The notes under the pieces: generated by a model
What the model was told of the DNA's origin: nothing
Seen by the model: the letters and a program-made list of their open reading frames with translations, nothing else
The model's database searches: none
Source of the DNA: an uncultured Ruminococcus sp.
GTDB taxonomy: Bacteria; Bacillota; Clostridia; Oscillospirales; Ruminococcaceae
Direction: 5' to 3'
NCBI GenBank assembly: GCA_946188175.1
Contig: CAMHUJ010000103.1
Span: forward strand, 1 to 6,461
DNA length: 6,461 bases
In this document: piece after piece, positions 1 through 5,498 of the stretch
Layout: the number at the start of each line of letters is the position of its first letter
How positions within the stretch are numbered: the first letter of the stretch is position 1
Position numbers and translations under genes: made by a program

Positions 1-1472
1 TCAAAGCCGACGCGGCAAAGCGTAAGGCGGAATGGGCAAAGCTGCTGACCGATATTGAGGGCGCACAGGCGCTTATCACCGAATATCAGGCGGAGCAGAA
101 TGACTTGCAGCAGCAGCTCGCGGCAATCGGTGTCCGTGCGGCATCCGACCGCGCATGGCAGGAGAATGAAGCGGAGCAGCGTGCAAGGCTGAATGAGAAG
201 ATCGCGCAGCTTGAAAAATCCAAAGCGGAAGCCGAGGAGAAGCGCATTGCACTCGAATCGGAAATCAAAGCAGCTGCTGAAAAATTGCAGTCTGATTCCG
301 AATCGCAGACGATGCTGCAAAGCGAGCAGAATATGCTCTCGCAGCAGATCGCCGATCAGAAAATCAGGCAGGCGGAGCTTGCAAAGGACATCGAAACCGA
401 GCGTCACCGCCGTATTACCATGGCGCAGAATATGGAGCAGGCTGCTGACCGGCTCGCCGAGATCGCAGACAGCATCCGGCTCGAGCAGAAGAATATCACA
501 GTCAAGCAGCAGACGATCAAGGAACTGACTGACGGTCAGGAGGCAAGACGCGCCGCGATCACCGGCATGCAGGAGGAGATCGGCAAGCTGCGCCGCATCC
601 ACGATGAAAAGGAGCGCTATACAAACGATCTGCGCAAGGGCATGGACGGCCTCCGTGATGCCAGAGAGAAGCAGTCGCTCGAGCGCACCCGTGTCGAGGA
701 GCGCAAAAATAATGTACAGAAGGAGATCGACGATCTCATCTTCCGCTTGCAGGATTCCTATGAGCTGACACGCTCCGAGGCGGAGCAGCAGGCAGAGCCG
801 ATTGAGAATGTCGGCGAGGCGGAAAAGCAGCTCAGTTCGCTTAAAAACCGCATCCGTGCACTTGGCTCGGTCAATGTCGCGGCGGTCGATGAGTACAAGG
901 AGGTCTCCGAGCGCTACGGCTTCATGACGGGGCAGATCAAGGACATCGAGACCGCGAAAACCGAGCTGGAGCAGCTCATTGCGCAGCTTACGGCGGACAT
1001 GTGCACGATCTTTCAGGAGAGCTTCACGAAGATCAACCAGTATTTCGGGCAGATTTTCGTCGAGCTGTTCGGCGGCGGTTCTGCGTCGCTCGAGCTGACC
1101 GATCCCGAGCATATTCTCGAATCCGGTATTGAGATCAAGGTCGCGCCGCCGGGCAAGGTTATCAAAAATCTGATCTCACTCTCGGGCGGTGAGCAGTCTT
1201 TTGTTGCGATTTGTATTTATTTTGCGATATTGAAGCTGCGTCCGGCGCCGTTCTGTATCCTCGATGAGATCGACGCGGCGCTCGATGAGGTAAATGTACG
1301 CAAATACGCGCAGTATCTCAAGCATTTCTTCGGCAAGGTACAGTTTGTTGTCGTCACGCACCGCCGTTCGGCAATGGACGAAGCCAATGTCCTCTACGGC
1401 GTCACGATGCAGGAGGACGGCGTTTCCCGTCTGTTGCGGCTCGATCAGAACGGCGTCGCTGTCACCGAATAA
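1..1472 (+). CDS. smc: Chromosome segregation ATPase SMC, C-terminal part (5' truncated by window edge)
   Basis: SMC forms the ATP-driven ring that compacts and segregates the chromosome, normally as a dimer with ScpA and ScpB. The frame is open from base 3, giving 489 visible residues of a family usually near 1,190, so the N-terminal ATPase half with Walker A and probably the hinge lie upstream. Visible residues 1 to about 260 are Glu/Gln/Lys/Arg-rich and form the returning coiled-coil arm. The C-terminal ATPase head follows: ABC signature LSGGEQ at visible residues 393-398 (1179-1196), Walker B FCILDEID at 417-424 (1251-1274), D-loop ALDE just after, and the switch histidine in VVVTHRR at 453 (1359-1361). 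The end, YGVTMQEDGVSRLL, is typical of SMC C-termini. Every C-terminal head motif is intact. ftsY follows 130 bases downstream, as in many Firmicutes. Family assignment is very secure; only the start is unseen. Confidence 0.97.
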   Translation, partial: KADAAKRKAEWAKLLTDIEGAQALITEYQAEQNDLQQQLAAIGVRAASDRAWQENEAEQRARLNEKIAQLEKSKAEAEEKRIALESEIKAAAEKLQSDSESQTMLQSEQNMLSQQIADQKIRQAELAKDIETERHRRITMAQNMEQAADRLAEIADSIRLEQKNITVKQQTIKELTDGQEARRAAITGMQEEIGKLRRIHDEKERYTNDLRKGMDGLRDAREKQSLERTRVEERKNNVQKEIDDLIFRLQDSYELTRSEAEQQAEPIENVGEAEKQLSSLKNRIRALGSVNVAAVDEYKEVSERYGFMTGQIKDIETAKTELEQLIAQLTADMCTIFQESFTKINQYFGQIFVELFGGGSASLELTDPEHILESGIEIKVAPPGKVIKNLISLSGGEQSFVAICIYFAILKLRPAPFCILDEIDAALDEVNVRKYAQYLKHFFGKVQFVVVTHRRSAMDEANVLYGVTMQEDGVSRLLRLDQNGVAVTE

Positions 1473-1602
1473 AGCGGAGCGATGCAGGCGAAGAATCTGT
1501 ATGACTATCTACTGTGCTTAGGGCAGACAGTAAGATTAGATACTTGAAAACGAATCAACAGAAGCTGCTGCGAATGATAAACGCAAATTGAGGTGTTACA
1601 AC
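1473..1602 (+). other. smc-ftsY intergenic gap
   Basis: This is the only gap over 40 bases, and it is more AT-rich than the flanking genes. It holds a weak imperfect inverted repeat at 1510-1532: arms TACTGT and ACAGTA, two inner G-C pairs, a two-base bulge and a five-base loop. No T-tract follows, so it does not look like an intrinsic terminator. A TTGAAA box lies at 1544-1549, but the nearest -10-like sequence (TGATAA, 1575-1580) is 25 bases away, too far for a normal sigma-A promoter. TAAGAT at 1531-1536 has only a poor -35 partner. I see no convincing promoter or terminator, so smc and ftsY may be co-transcribed. Confidence 0.6.
1590..1595 (+). promoter_or_regulatory. Ribosome binding site that fixes the ftsY start
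   Basis: GAGGTG lies 7 bases upstream of ATG 1603. The same frame also has a TTG at 1588, but that codon overlaps the ribosome binding site and has no site of its own. ATG 1603 is therefore the better start, and the protein begins MGIIQKIRDGLKKT. Confidence 0.8.
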
Positions 1603-3009
1603 ATGGGCATTATTCAAAAAATCCGTGACGGACTGAAAAAGACGCGCGACAACCTGATGAAGGGTCTGCGCCGGATGCTCGGCTCGTTCACGAAGATCGA
1701 CGAGGAGCTCTTTGAGCAGCTCGAGGAAACGATGATCATGGGCGATATGGGCGCGGAGACCGCGGTAGAAATCTGCGACAAGCTGCGCGATATGGTCAAG
1801 GAGCGCGGCATCACCGACCCGAATGATATCATGGGTCTGATTCAGGAGATCACCGCGGGGATGCTCGGCGAGGATGAAGGACTCGATCTCTCGACAAAGC
1901 CCTCTGTCATTCTCGTGATCGGCGTCAACGGTGCGGGCAAAACCACGACAATCGGCAAGCTCTGCCACCAGTTCAAGAATGACGGCAAGCGCGTGCTCGT
2001 GGCGGCGGCGGATACCTTCCGTGCGGCGGCAATCGACCAGCTTCAGGTCTGGACGGACCGCTCCGGGACCGAGCTCGTGCGCCACGCAGAGGGCAGCGAT
2101 CCGGCGGCGGTTGTCTTTGATGCGATCACGGCTGCCAAGGCGCGCGGCTGCGATGTCGTGATCTGCGATACCGCGGGCAGACTGCATAACAAGAAGAATC
2201 TCATGCAGGAGCTCGCAAAAATCAACCGCATCATTGACCGCGAAGCGGAGGGCTGCGCGAAGGAATGCCTGCTTGTTCTCGATGCGACAACCGGTCAGAA
2301 TGCGGTCAATCAGGCGCGTCTCTTTCAGGAGGTTGCCCCGATCACCGGTATCGTCCTGACGAAGCTCGACGGCACCGCAAAGGGCGGTATCGTCATTTCG
2401 ATCAAGAATGAGCTGAATATTCCGGTCAAGCTGATCGGCGTCGGCGAGGGGATTGACGATCTCCAGCCGTTTGAGGCAAAGAGCTTTATTGATGCGCTCT
2501 TTGACCGCGAAATCGACGCATCTGCTGAGGATTCCGATGCGGATACGGAGGATGTATCTGAGGATATTACCGATGAGGATACGGAAGATATTGCAGATTC
2601 TTATGATGATGTTGCGGAGGAGACCGCCGATCAGCCGGAGGAGACTGCTGATGATACCGGCCGTATCACAGAGGAAATCGCAGATGATACGCCTGATTTC
2701 ATTTCGGAAACAGAAGATGATAGTCAGACTATCAATATTTACGCACAGGATGATATGCAGACTGCCGTTATGACAATCGCAGATGAGAATGATGTTCTCA
2801 CCGAAGCAGCGGACGATCTGACAGCGGACATCGCTGAGACCGCGACCGAATCCGAGGAAGAGATCACGGAGCAGATTACCGGGGTTACTGAGGATACTGC
2901 TGAGGAGATCACCGAGGAAACCGGCGAAAATACGGAAGAAACCGCTGCGGAGGAGGAAGAACCGAAGAAGAAAAAAGGCTTCTTCAGCTTCTTCAAGCGC
3001 AAAAAATAA
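1603..3009 (+). CDS. ftsY: Signal recognition particle receptor FtsY with a C-terminal acidic extension
   Basis: FtsY is the SRP receptor GTPase: it docks SRP-ribosome-nascent chain complexes at the membrane and hands them to SecYEG. The 468-residue protein starts with the amphipathic helix GIIQKIRDGLKKTRDNLMKG, which matches the membrane-binding helix at the start of the N domain in other FtsY proteins, followed by the N-domain helical bundle. The G domain carries P-loop GVNGAGKT at 107-114, DTFRAAA at 137-143, DTAGR at 189-193, TKLDG at 253-257 followed by TAKGG, and closing motif GVGEGIDDLQPF at 279-290. Gly113 of DTAGR-type geometry is not altered: all GTPase motifs are intact. The NG core ends near residue 301, where many Gram-positive FtsY proteins stop. 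Here 167 more residues follow: a very acidic stretch, then PKKKKGFFSFFKRKK at the very end. rdgB starts 11 bases downstream, so the two are probably co-transcribed. The family call is certain; the extension's role is inferred. Confidence 0.97.
   Translation: MGIIQKIRDGLKKTRDNLMKGLRRMLGSFTKIDEELFEQLEETMIMGDMGAETAVEICDKLRDMVKERGITDPNDIMGLIQEITAGMLGEDEGLDLSTKPSVILVIGVNGAGKTTTIGKLCHQFKNDGKRVLVAAADTFRAAAIDQLQVWTDRSGTELVRHAEGSDPAAVVFDAITAAKARGCDVVICDTAGRLHNKKNLMQELAKINRIIDREAEGCAKECLLVLDATTGQNAVNQARLFQEVAPITGIVLTKLDGTAKGGIVISIKNELNIPVKLIGVGEGIDDLQPFEAKSFIDALFDREIDASAEDSDADTEDVSEDITDEDTEDIADSYDDVAEETADQPEETADDTGRITEEIADDTPDFISETEDDSQTINIYAQDDMQTAVMTIADENDVLTEAADDLTADIAETATESEEEITEQITGVTEDTAEEITEETGENTEETAAEEEEPKKKKGFFSFFKRKK
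2506..3006 (+). other. Acidic low-complexity extension of FtsY ending in a membrane-targeting-like motif
   Basis: Residues 302-453 are dominated by Asp, Glu, Thr, Ala and Ile in loose TED/EEITEE-like units, with no lysine and only two arginines. Residues 454-468 (2962-3006) switch abruptly to PKKKKGFFSFFKRKK, with eight basic and four aromatic residues. Codon use differs from the core. In 46 codons counted from 2521 to 2658, 19 end in G or C and all 14 Asp codons are GAT; 20 codons around the P-loop have 16 ending in G or C. The DNA has imperfect internal repeats, for example the GATACGGAGGATGT unit at 2542-2555 and its near copy at 2578-2591. The composition recalls the acidic A domain that E. 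coli FtsY carries at its N terminus. Confidence 0.85.
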
Positions 3010-3020
3010 CGGAGGCACAT

Positions 3021-3626
3021 ATGATGAAGCTGGTGCTTGCGACGAACAACAAAAACAAGCTGCGTGAGATACAGCAAATGCTCGCAGATACGGACATTCA
3101 GGTGATCTCGCAGCGTGAAGCGGGCTATGAAGCCGAGCCCGAGGAAAACGGTACGACCTTTGCGGAAAATGCCGCGATCAAGGCGGAATGCATCCTGCAT
3201 ATGGCGCTTGAACGGGGCGAAAAAATCTGGGTGCTCTCTGACGACAGCGGGCTTTCCGTCGATGCGCTGAACGGTGCGCCGGGGGTGTATTCCGCGCGCT
3301 GGGCAGGCGAGGGCGCATCCGACAGCGACCTGATTGCAAAGCTGCTGCATGAGATGCGGGATGTGCCGGAGGGAAAGCGTCAGGCGCATTTTGCCTGCGT
3401 GATGTGTCTCTTGTCTCCGGAGGGGACAAAGGAATTCTTCGAGGGCAGGGTCGGGGGCGAGATTCTCTTTGCAGCCCGCGGTGAAAACGGCTTCGGCTAT
3501 GACCCCGTATTCGGATATCAGGGACGCTCCTTCGCGGAGGTTCCTGCTGAGGAAAAGAACGCTGTTTCGCACCGGCACAATGCACTTGTACAGGTCGCCG
3601 AACGGCTCAGACAGCTTATGAAATGA
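3021..3626 (+). CDS. rdgB: XTP/dITP diphosphatase (RdgB/HAM1 family non-canonical purine NTP pyrophosphatase)
   Basis: This cytosolic house-cleaning enzyme hydrolyses dITP, ITP and XTP to monophosphates plus pyrophosphate, keeping deaminated purines out of DNA and RNA. Its 201 residues match the family's usual length of about 200. Visible motifs are the N-terminal LATNNKNKLREI (substrate/phosphate loop, T8 to K13), ENAAIKAE, the catalytic acidic motif SDDSGL at 73-78, GAPGVYSARWAG (nucleotide pocket), FGYDPVF at 158-164, and the C-terminal base-recognition SHR at 183-185. All key residues are present. GGAGG at 3011-3015 serves the start; ATG 3021 (5-base spacing) and ATG 3024 (8-base spacing) are both plausible and differ by one Met. 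The gene lies 11 bases after ftsY and just before the zinc-ribbon gene, so it is part of the same run of genes. No defects are seen. Confidence 0.95.
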   Translation: MMKLVLATNNKNKLREIQQMLADTDIQVISQREAGYEAEPEENGTTFAENAAIKAECILHMALERGEKIWVLSDDSGLSVDALNGAPGVYSARWAGEGASDSDLIAKLLHEMRDVPEGKRQAHFACVMCLLSPEGTKEFFEGRVGGEILFAARGENGFGYDPVFGYQGRSFAEVPAEEKNAVSHRHNALVQVAERLRQLMK

Positions 3627-3627
3627 C

Positions 3628-3632
3628 AGGAG
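3628..3632 (+). promoter_or_regulatory. Ribosome binding site for the zinc-ribbon gene
   Basis: AGGAG begins two bases after the rdgB stop codon. Candidate starts in the downstream frame are GTG 3637 (4-base spacing), ATG 3643 (10) and ATG 3646 (13). ATG 3643 is preferred because GTG 3637 is too close and 3646 rather far. An ATG at 3635 is followed at once by a stop codon. Confidence 0.6.
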
Positions 3633-3642
3633 ATATGTGATT

Positions 3643-3867
3643 ATGATGTACCAGAGAATCTGCCCGAAATGCGGCAGCAATGATATCGTGATCGTAGACG
3701 GCTCGGCCGGTGCATACGGCTCGGGCAACAACATCATGACCGGCGGCACGATTTTTTCTGCGGTCAAGGTGGACCGCTATATCTGCGTGACCTGCGGCTT
3801 TACCGAGGAGTGGATCCGCAGAGAGGAGCTCGATAAGCTCGGCAAATCGAAGAAATGGCACCGCTGA
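3643..3867 (+). CDS. Small zinc-ribbon protein of unknown function
   Basis: The 74-residue product has two CxxC knuckles, CPKC at 7-10 and CVTC at 48-51, which should bind one zinc ion as a treble-clef or ribbon fold. The 37 residues between them include a Gly/Asn-rich stretch (GAYGSGNNIMTGGTIFSAVKV) and lead into the second knuckle RYICVTCGFTEEWI. The C-terminal tail, REELDKLGKSKKWHR, is charged. There is no signal peptide or membrane segment, so the protein is probably cytosolic. Small Firmicute zinc-ribbon proteins with this general pattern are known to me only as hypothetical or nucleic-acid-binding-like proteins, and no reaction can be assigned. It sits 16 bases after rdgB and 18 bases before yhbY with its own ribosome binding site, so it is a genuine co-transcribed gene. 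The alternative start GTG 3637 would add two residues. Confidence 0.88.
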   Translation: MMYQRICPKCGSNDIVIVDGSAGAYGSGNNIMTGGTIFSAVKVDRYICVTCGFTEEWIRREELDKLGKSKKWHR

Positions 3868-3885
3868 ACGCAAAGGAGAATCCAT

Positions 3886-4194
3886 ATGCTGACAAGTAAA
3901 CAGCGCGCACAGCTCCGCGGTCTTGCATCGACTGAGGAGAGCATCCTGACCGTCGGAAAGGGCGGCATGAGCGAGCAGCTCATCAAGCAGGCTGCCGATG
4001 CGCTTCATAAACGCGAGCTGATCAAGGGCAATGTGCTCGAGACCTGCGAATTTTCTGCCCGTGAGGCAGCCGAGCTGATCGCAAATGAGACCGGCGCAGA
4101 GGTTGTCTGCTCAATCGGCAACCGCTTCGTGCTCTACAAGCGGAATCCGAAGAAGCCGGTCATTCAGCTCGTTGATACGAAGAAAAAGAAATGA
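3886..4194 (+). CDS. yhbY: YhbY/YqeI family ribosome-associated RNA-binding protein (CRM domain)
   Basis: YhbY-family proteins consist of a single CRM (CRS1-YhbY) domain and associate with pre-50S ribosomal particles, implying a role in large-subunit assembly. The 102-residue product starts MLTSKQRAQLRGLA, very like B. subtilis YqeI. It carries the RNA-binding loop GKGG at 24-27, then the family pattern IKQAADALHKRELIKGNVLETC, and ends with the strand pair GAEVVCSIGNRFVLYKR. A lysine-rich tail (KKKK) closes the protein. The start is well set: AAAGGAG at 3872-3878 lies 7 bases before ATG 3886. Its stop codon overlaps the nadD start as ATGA (4191-4194), which suggests translational coupling. 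The order yhbY-nadD-yqeK is the same as B. subtilis yqeI-nadD-yqeK, which supports the assignment. Confidence 0.95.
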   Translation: MLTSKQRAQLRGLASTEESILTVGKGGMSEQLIKQAADALHKRELIKGNVLETCEFSAREAAELIANETGAEVVCSIGNRFVLYKRNPKKPVIQLVDTKKKK

Positions 4195-4841
4195 GCCGCA
4201 GAATTGGGCTGTTCGGCGGCAGCTTTAATCCGATCCACAACGGACATCTGCATCTGGCACGCGCCGTGAAGCGGGCTTTGCGGCTCGAGGGCGTGGTCAT
4301 CATGCCTGCCGGTGAGGCGCCGCACAAAAGCTCTGCGTCGTATGCGCCCGCTGCCGACCGGCTCGAAATGTGCCGGATTGCGGCGAAGCCCTACCGCTGG
4401 ATGACAGTTTCCGATTATGAAACGTGCAAATCCGGGAAAAGCTATACGGTGGATACGCTGCGTGCGCTGCATCAGATGCATCCGGATACCGAATGGACGC
4501 TGATGATCGGCAGCGACATGCTGCTCAGCTTCCGGACATGGCGCGAATGGCAGGAGATTCTGCGTCTGGCATCGCTCTGCACGGTCTCGCGTGAGAAGGG
4601 CGATCTGCCTGCGCTCAATGCGGTTGCAGAGGAAATGAAAGCGGAATGTCCGTATGCGGAAATCCGCGTGCTGACCGTGAATGCCGTGGAGGTCTCCTCG
4701 ACGGAAATTCGGCAGAATCTGCAAAATCATGCGGATTGCTCTTGCCTTTTGCCGGAAAATGTAGTACAATATATAAAGGAGAAGCATCTGTATATTCCGG
4801 ATGAAGAGGTGAGTGAGATTGAGTCAGGCAAGTCAGAATGA
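4191..4841 (+). CDS. nadD: Nicotinate-nucleotide adenylyltransferase
   Basis: NadD transfers AMP from ATP to nicotinate mononucleotide, making deamido-NAD plus pyrophosphate, a step shared by de novo and salvage NAD synthesis. At 216 residues it is close to the usual length of about 190-210. The nucleotidyltransferase signature is complete: GGSFNPIHNGHL at 9-20, including the HxGH-like H16-N-G-H19. PAGEAPHK follows, then GSD at 107-109 and the C-terminal phosphate-binding SSTEIR at 169-174. The family ending, VVQYIKEKHLY, is followed by an acidic tail of about 15 residues. ATG 4191 overlaps the yhbY stop codon, and no strong Shine-Dalgarno site is visible beyond the purine-rich AGAAAAAGAA, so translation probably depends on ribosomes finishing yhbY. 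The 3' end overlaps yqeK by 23 bases and contains a promoter-like element. Confidence 0.96.
   Translation: MSRRIGLFGGSFNPIHNGHLHLARAVKRALRLEGVVIMPAGEAPHKSSASYAPAADRLEMCRIAAKPYRWMTVSDYETCKSGKSYTVDTLRALHQMHPDTEWTLMIGSDMLLSFRTWREWQEILRLASLCTVSREKGDLPALNAVAEEMKAECPYAEIRVLTVNAVEVSSTEIRQNLQNHADCSCLLPENVVQYIKEKHLYIPDEEVSEIESGKSE
4742..4770 (+). promoter_or_regulatory. Possible sigma-A-type promoter inside nadD, upstream of yqeK
   Basis: TTGCCT (4742-4747, four of six to TTGACA) is followed after exactly 17 bases by TACAAT (4765-4770, five of six to TATAAT). The -10 box lies in a markedly AT-rich stretch, unusual in this GC-rich region. Transcription would start near 4777, about 40 bases before the yqeK start. 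The same bases encode the conserved NadD ending (ENVVQYIKEK), so the resemblance may be partly a by-product of coding. The evidence is a sequence match only. Confidence 0.35.
4806..4811 (+). promoter_or_regulatory. Ribosome binding site that points to a TTG start for yqeK
   Basis: GAGGTG lies 7 bases before TTG 4819. GTG 4813 in the same frame is almost contiguous with the site and too close, while ATG 4855 has no ribosome binding site. TTG 4819 is therefore the best-supported start, although it is a rare start codon. Confidence 0.6.
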
Positions 4842-5460
4842 GCAGATTCGCAGCATGACGGCGCTGCTGAAGGCAAGGCTCTCCAAGAAGCGTTTTACGC
4901 ATTCGGTCAATGTGGCACGCGCTGCATTTGCGCTTGCGGAGCGCTGGGGTGCCGACCCGCAGAAGGCATATCTCGCAGGTCTGCTGCATGACTGCTGCAA
5001 GGAGCTGCCCTTCTCCGAGCAGGAGGAGCTGATGCGCGGGGGACCCTTTGCCGTCAGCGATGCGGAATGGCTCTGCAAGCCTGTTTGGCACGGCGTCGCA
5101 GCGGCTTCGTATATGCATGCGGAGCTCGGTATCGAGGATGAAGAAGTCCTCGGCGCGGCACGCTGGCATACCGTCGGGCGTGCGCAAATGACAAGGCTTG
5201 AGGAGATCGTCTATATGGCAGACCTGATCTCCGCCGACCGCACCTACCGCGATGTCGAACGCTTCCGCAAAATGGCGCAGAATGATCTCGATAAGGCGAT
5301 GCTCTGCGCATTTGAATGGGCAATCGAAAGCGTCCTGAAAAAGGAAACACCGCTGCCGGTCTCGACCGTCGAAGCGTATAATTACTACCTGAAAAAGCTC
5401 GCCGCCCGCAGCGAGGGCAAGGGCGAGCAGAAGGCAAAATCTGCGGAAAACCGCAAATAA
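4819..5460 (+). CDS. yqeK: YqeK family HD-domain bis(5'-nucleosyl)-tetraphosphatase (symmetrical Ap4A hydrolase)
   Basis: YqeK proteins are metal-dependent HD-domain enzymes; characterised Gram-positive members split the alarmone Ap4A into two ADP. From TTG 4819 the product has 213 residues, slightly above the usual 185-200. The metal-binding set is complete: H28 (RFTHSVNVA), H57-D58 (LLHDCCKEL), H91 (WHGVAAA), H117 (RWHTVGR) and D135 (YMADLIS). The segment TRLEEIVYMADLISADRTY is close to B. subtilis YqeK. The C-terminal tail from about residue 193 is Lys/Glu-rich and probably disordered. The start is uncertain: TTG 4819 has the best-placed ribosome binding site, GTG 4813 would add two residues, and ATG 4855 would remove 12 but still keep H28. 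Overlap with nadD suggests translational coupling, and an upstream promoter-like element may add independent expression. Functional assignment rests on family membership and intact residues. Confidence 0.93.
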   Translation: MSQASQNEQIRSMTALLKARLSKKRFTHSVNVARAAFALAERWGADPQKAYLAGLLHDCCKELPFSEQEELMRGGPFAVSDAEWLCKPVWHGVAAASYMHAELGIEDEEVLGAARWHTVGRAQMTRLEEIVYMADLISADRTYRDVERFRKMAQNDLDKAMLCAFEWAIESVLKKETPLPVSTVEAYNYYLKKLAARSEGKGEQKAKSAENRK

Positions 5461-5498
5461 ACCTTACGCATGTTCATCGCAAAGGAGCATTTTACCGC

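Noticed and set aside
1482..1547. A 21-codon frame after the smc stop, in the same frame as smc
   Set aside because: It uses codons that look uncommon in this region (CTA, TTA, AGA), has a ribosome binding site only 2 bases from its ATG, and resembles no known SMC ending. Stop read-through is not supported.
2964..2994. GAAGAAG with two downstream CTTCTTC copies, able to form a 7-bp hairpin near the ftsY stop
   Set aside because: The bases simply encode the Lys-rich and Phe-Phe stretches. An A-tract follows rather than a T-tract, so it is not a terminator, and the stem is weak.
1555..3018. Long open frame on the minus strand (about 487 codons) covering the whole of ftsY
   Set aside because: ftsY on the plus strand is unmistakable. 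The antisense frame shows no recognisable domain and has a Cys/Ile/Arg-heavy composition; it is open because of the GC-rich and GAN-rich codons of ftsY.
2739..3767. Minus-strand open frame across the end of ftsY, rdgB and the zinc-ribbon gene
   Set aside because: Its product is a mirror of three real genes, with Ser/Val runs coming from the antisense of the acidic extension. It has no domain and no ribosome binding site of note.
4775..4781. AAAGGAG resembling a ribosome binding site within nadD
   Set aside because: No usable start codon lies at a suitable distance: the next ATG (4801) reads only three codons before a stop. The bases encode the conserved IKEK of NadD.
5461..5498. Possible promoter or terminator between yqeK and the LCP gene
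   Set aside because: The 38 bases contain a ribosome binding site but no paired -35/-10 boxes and no stem followed by a T-tract.
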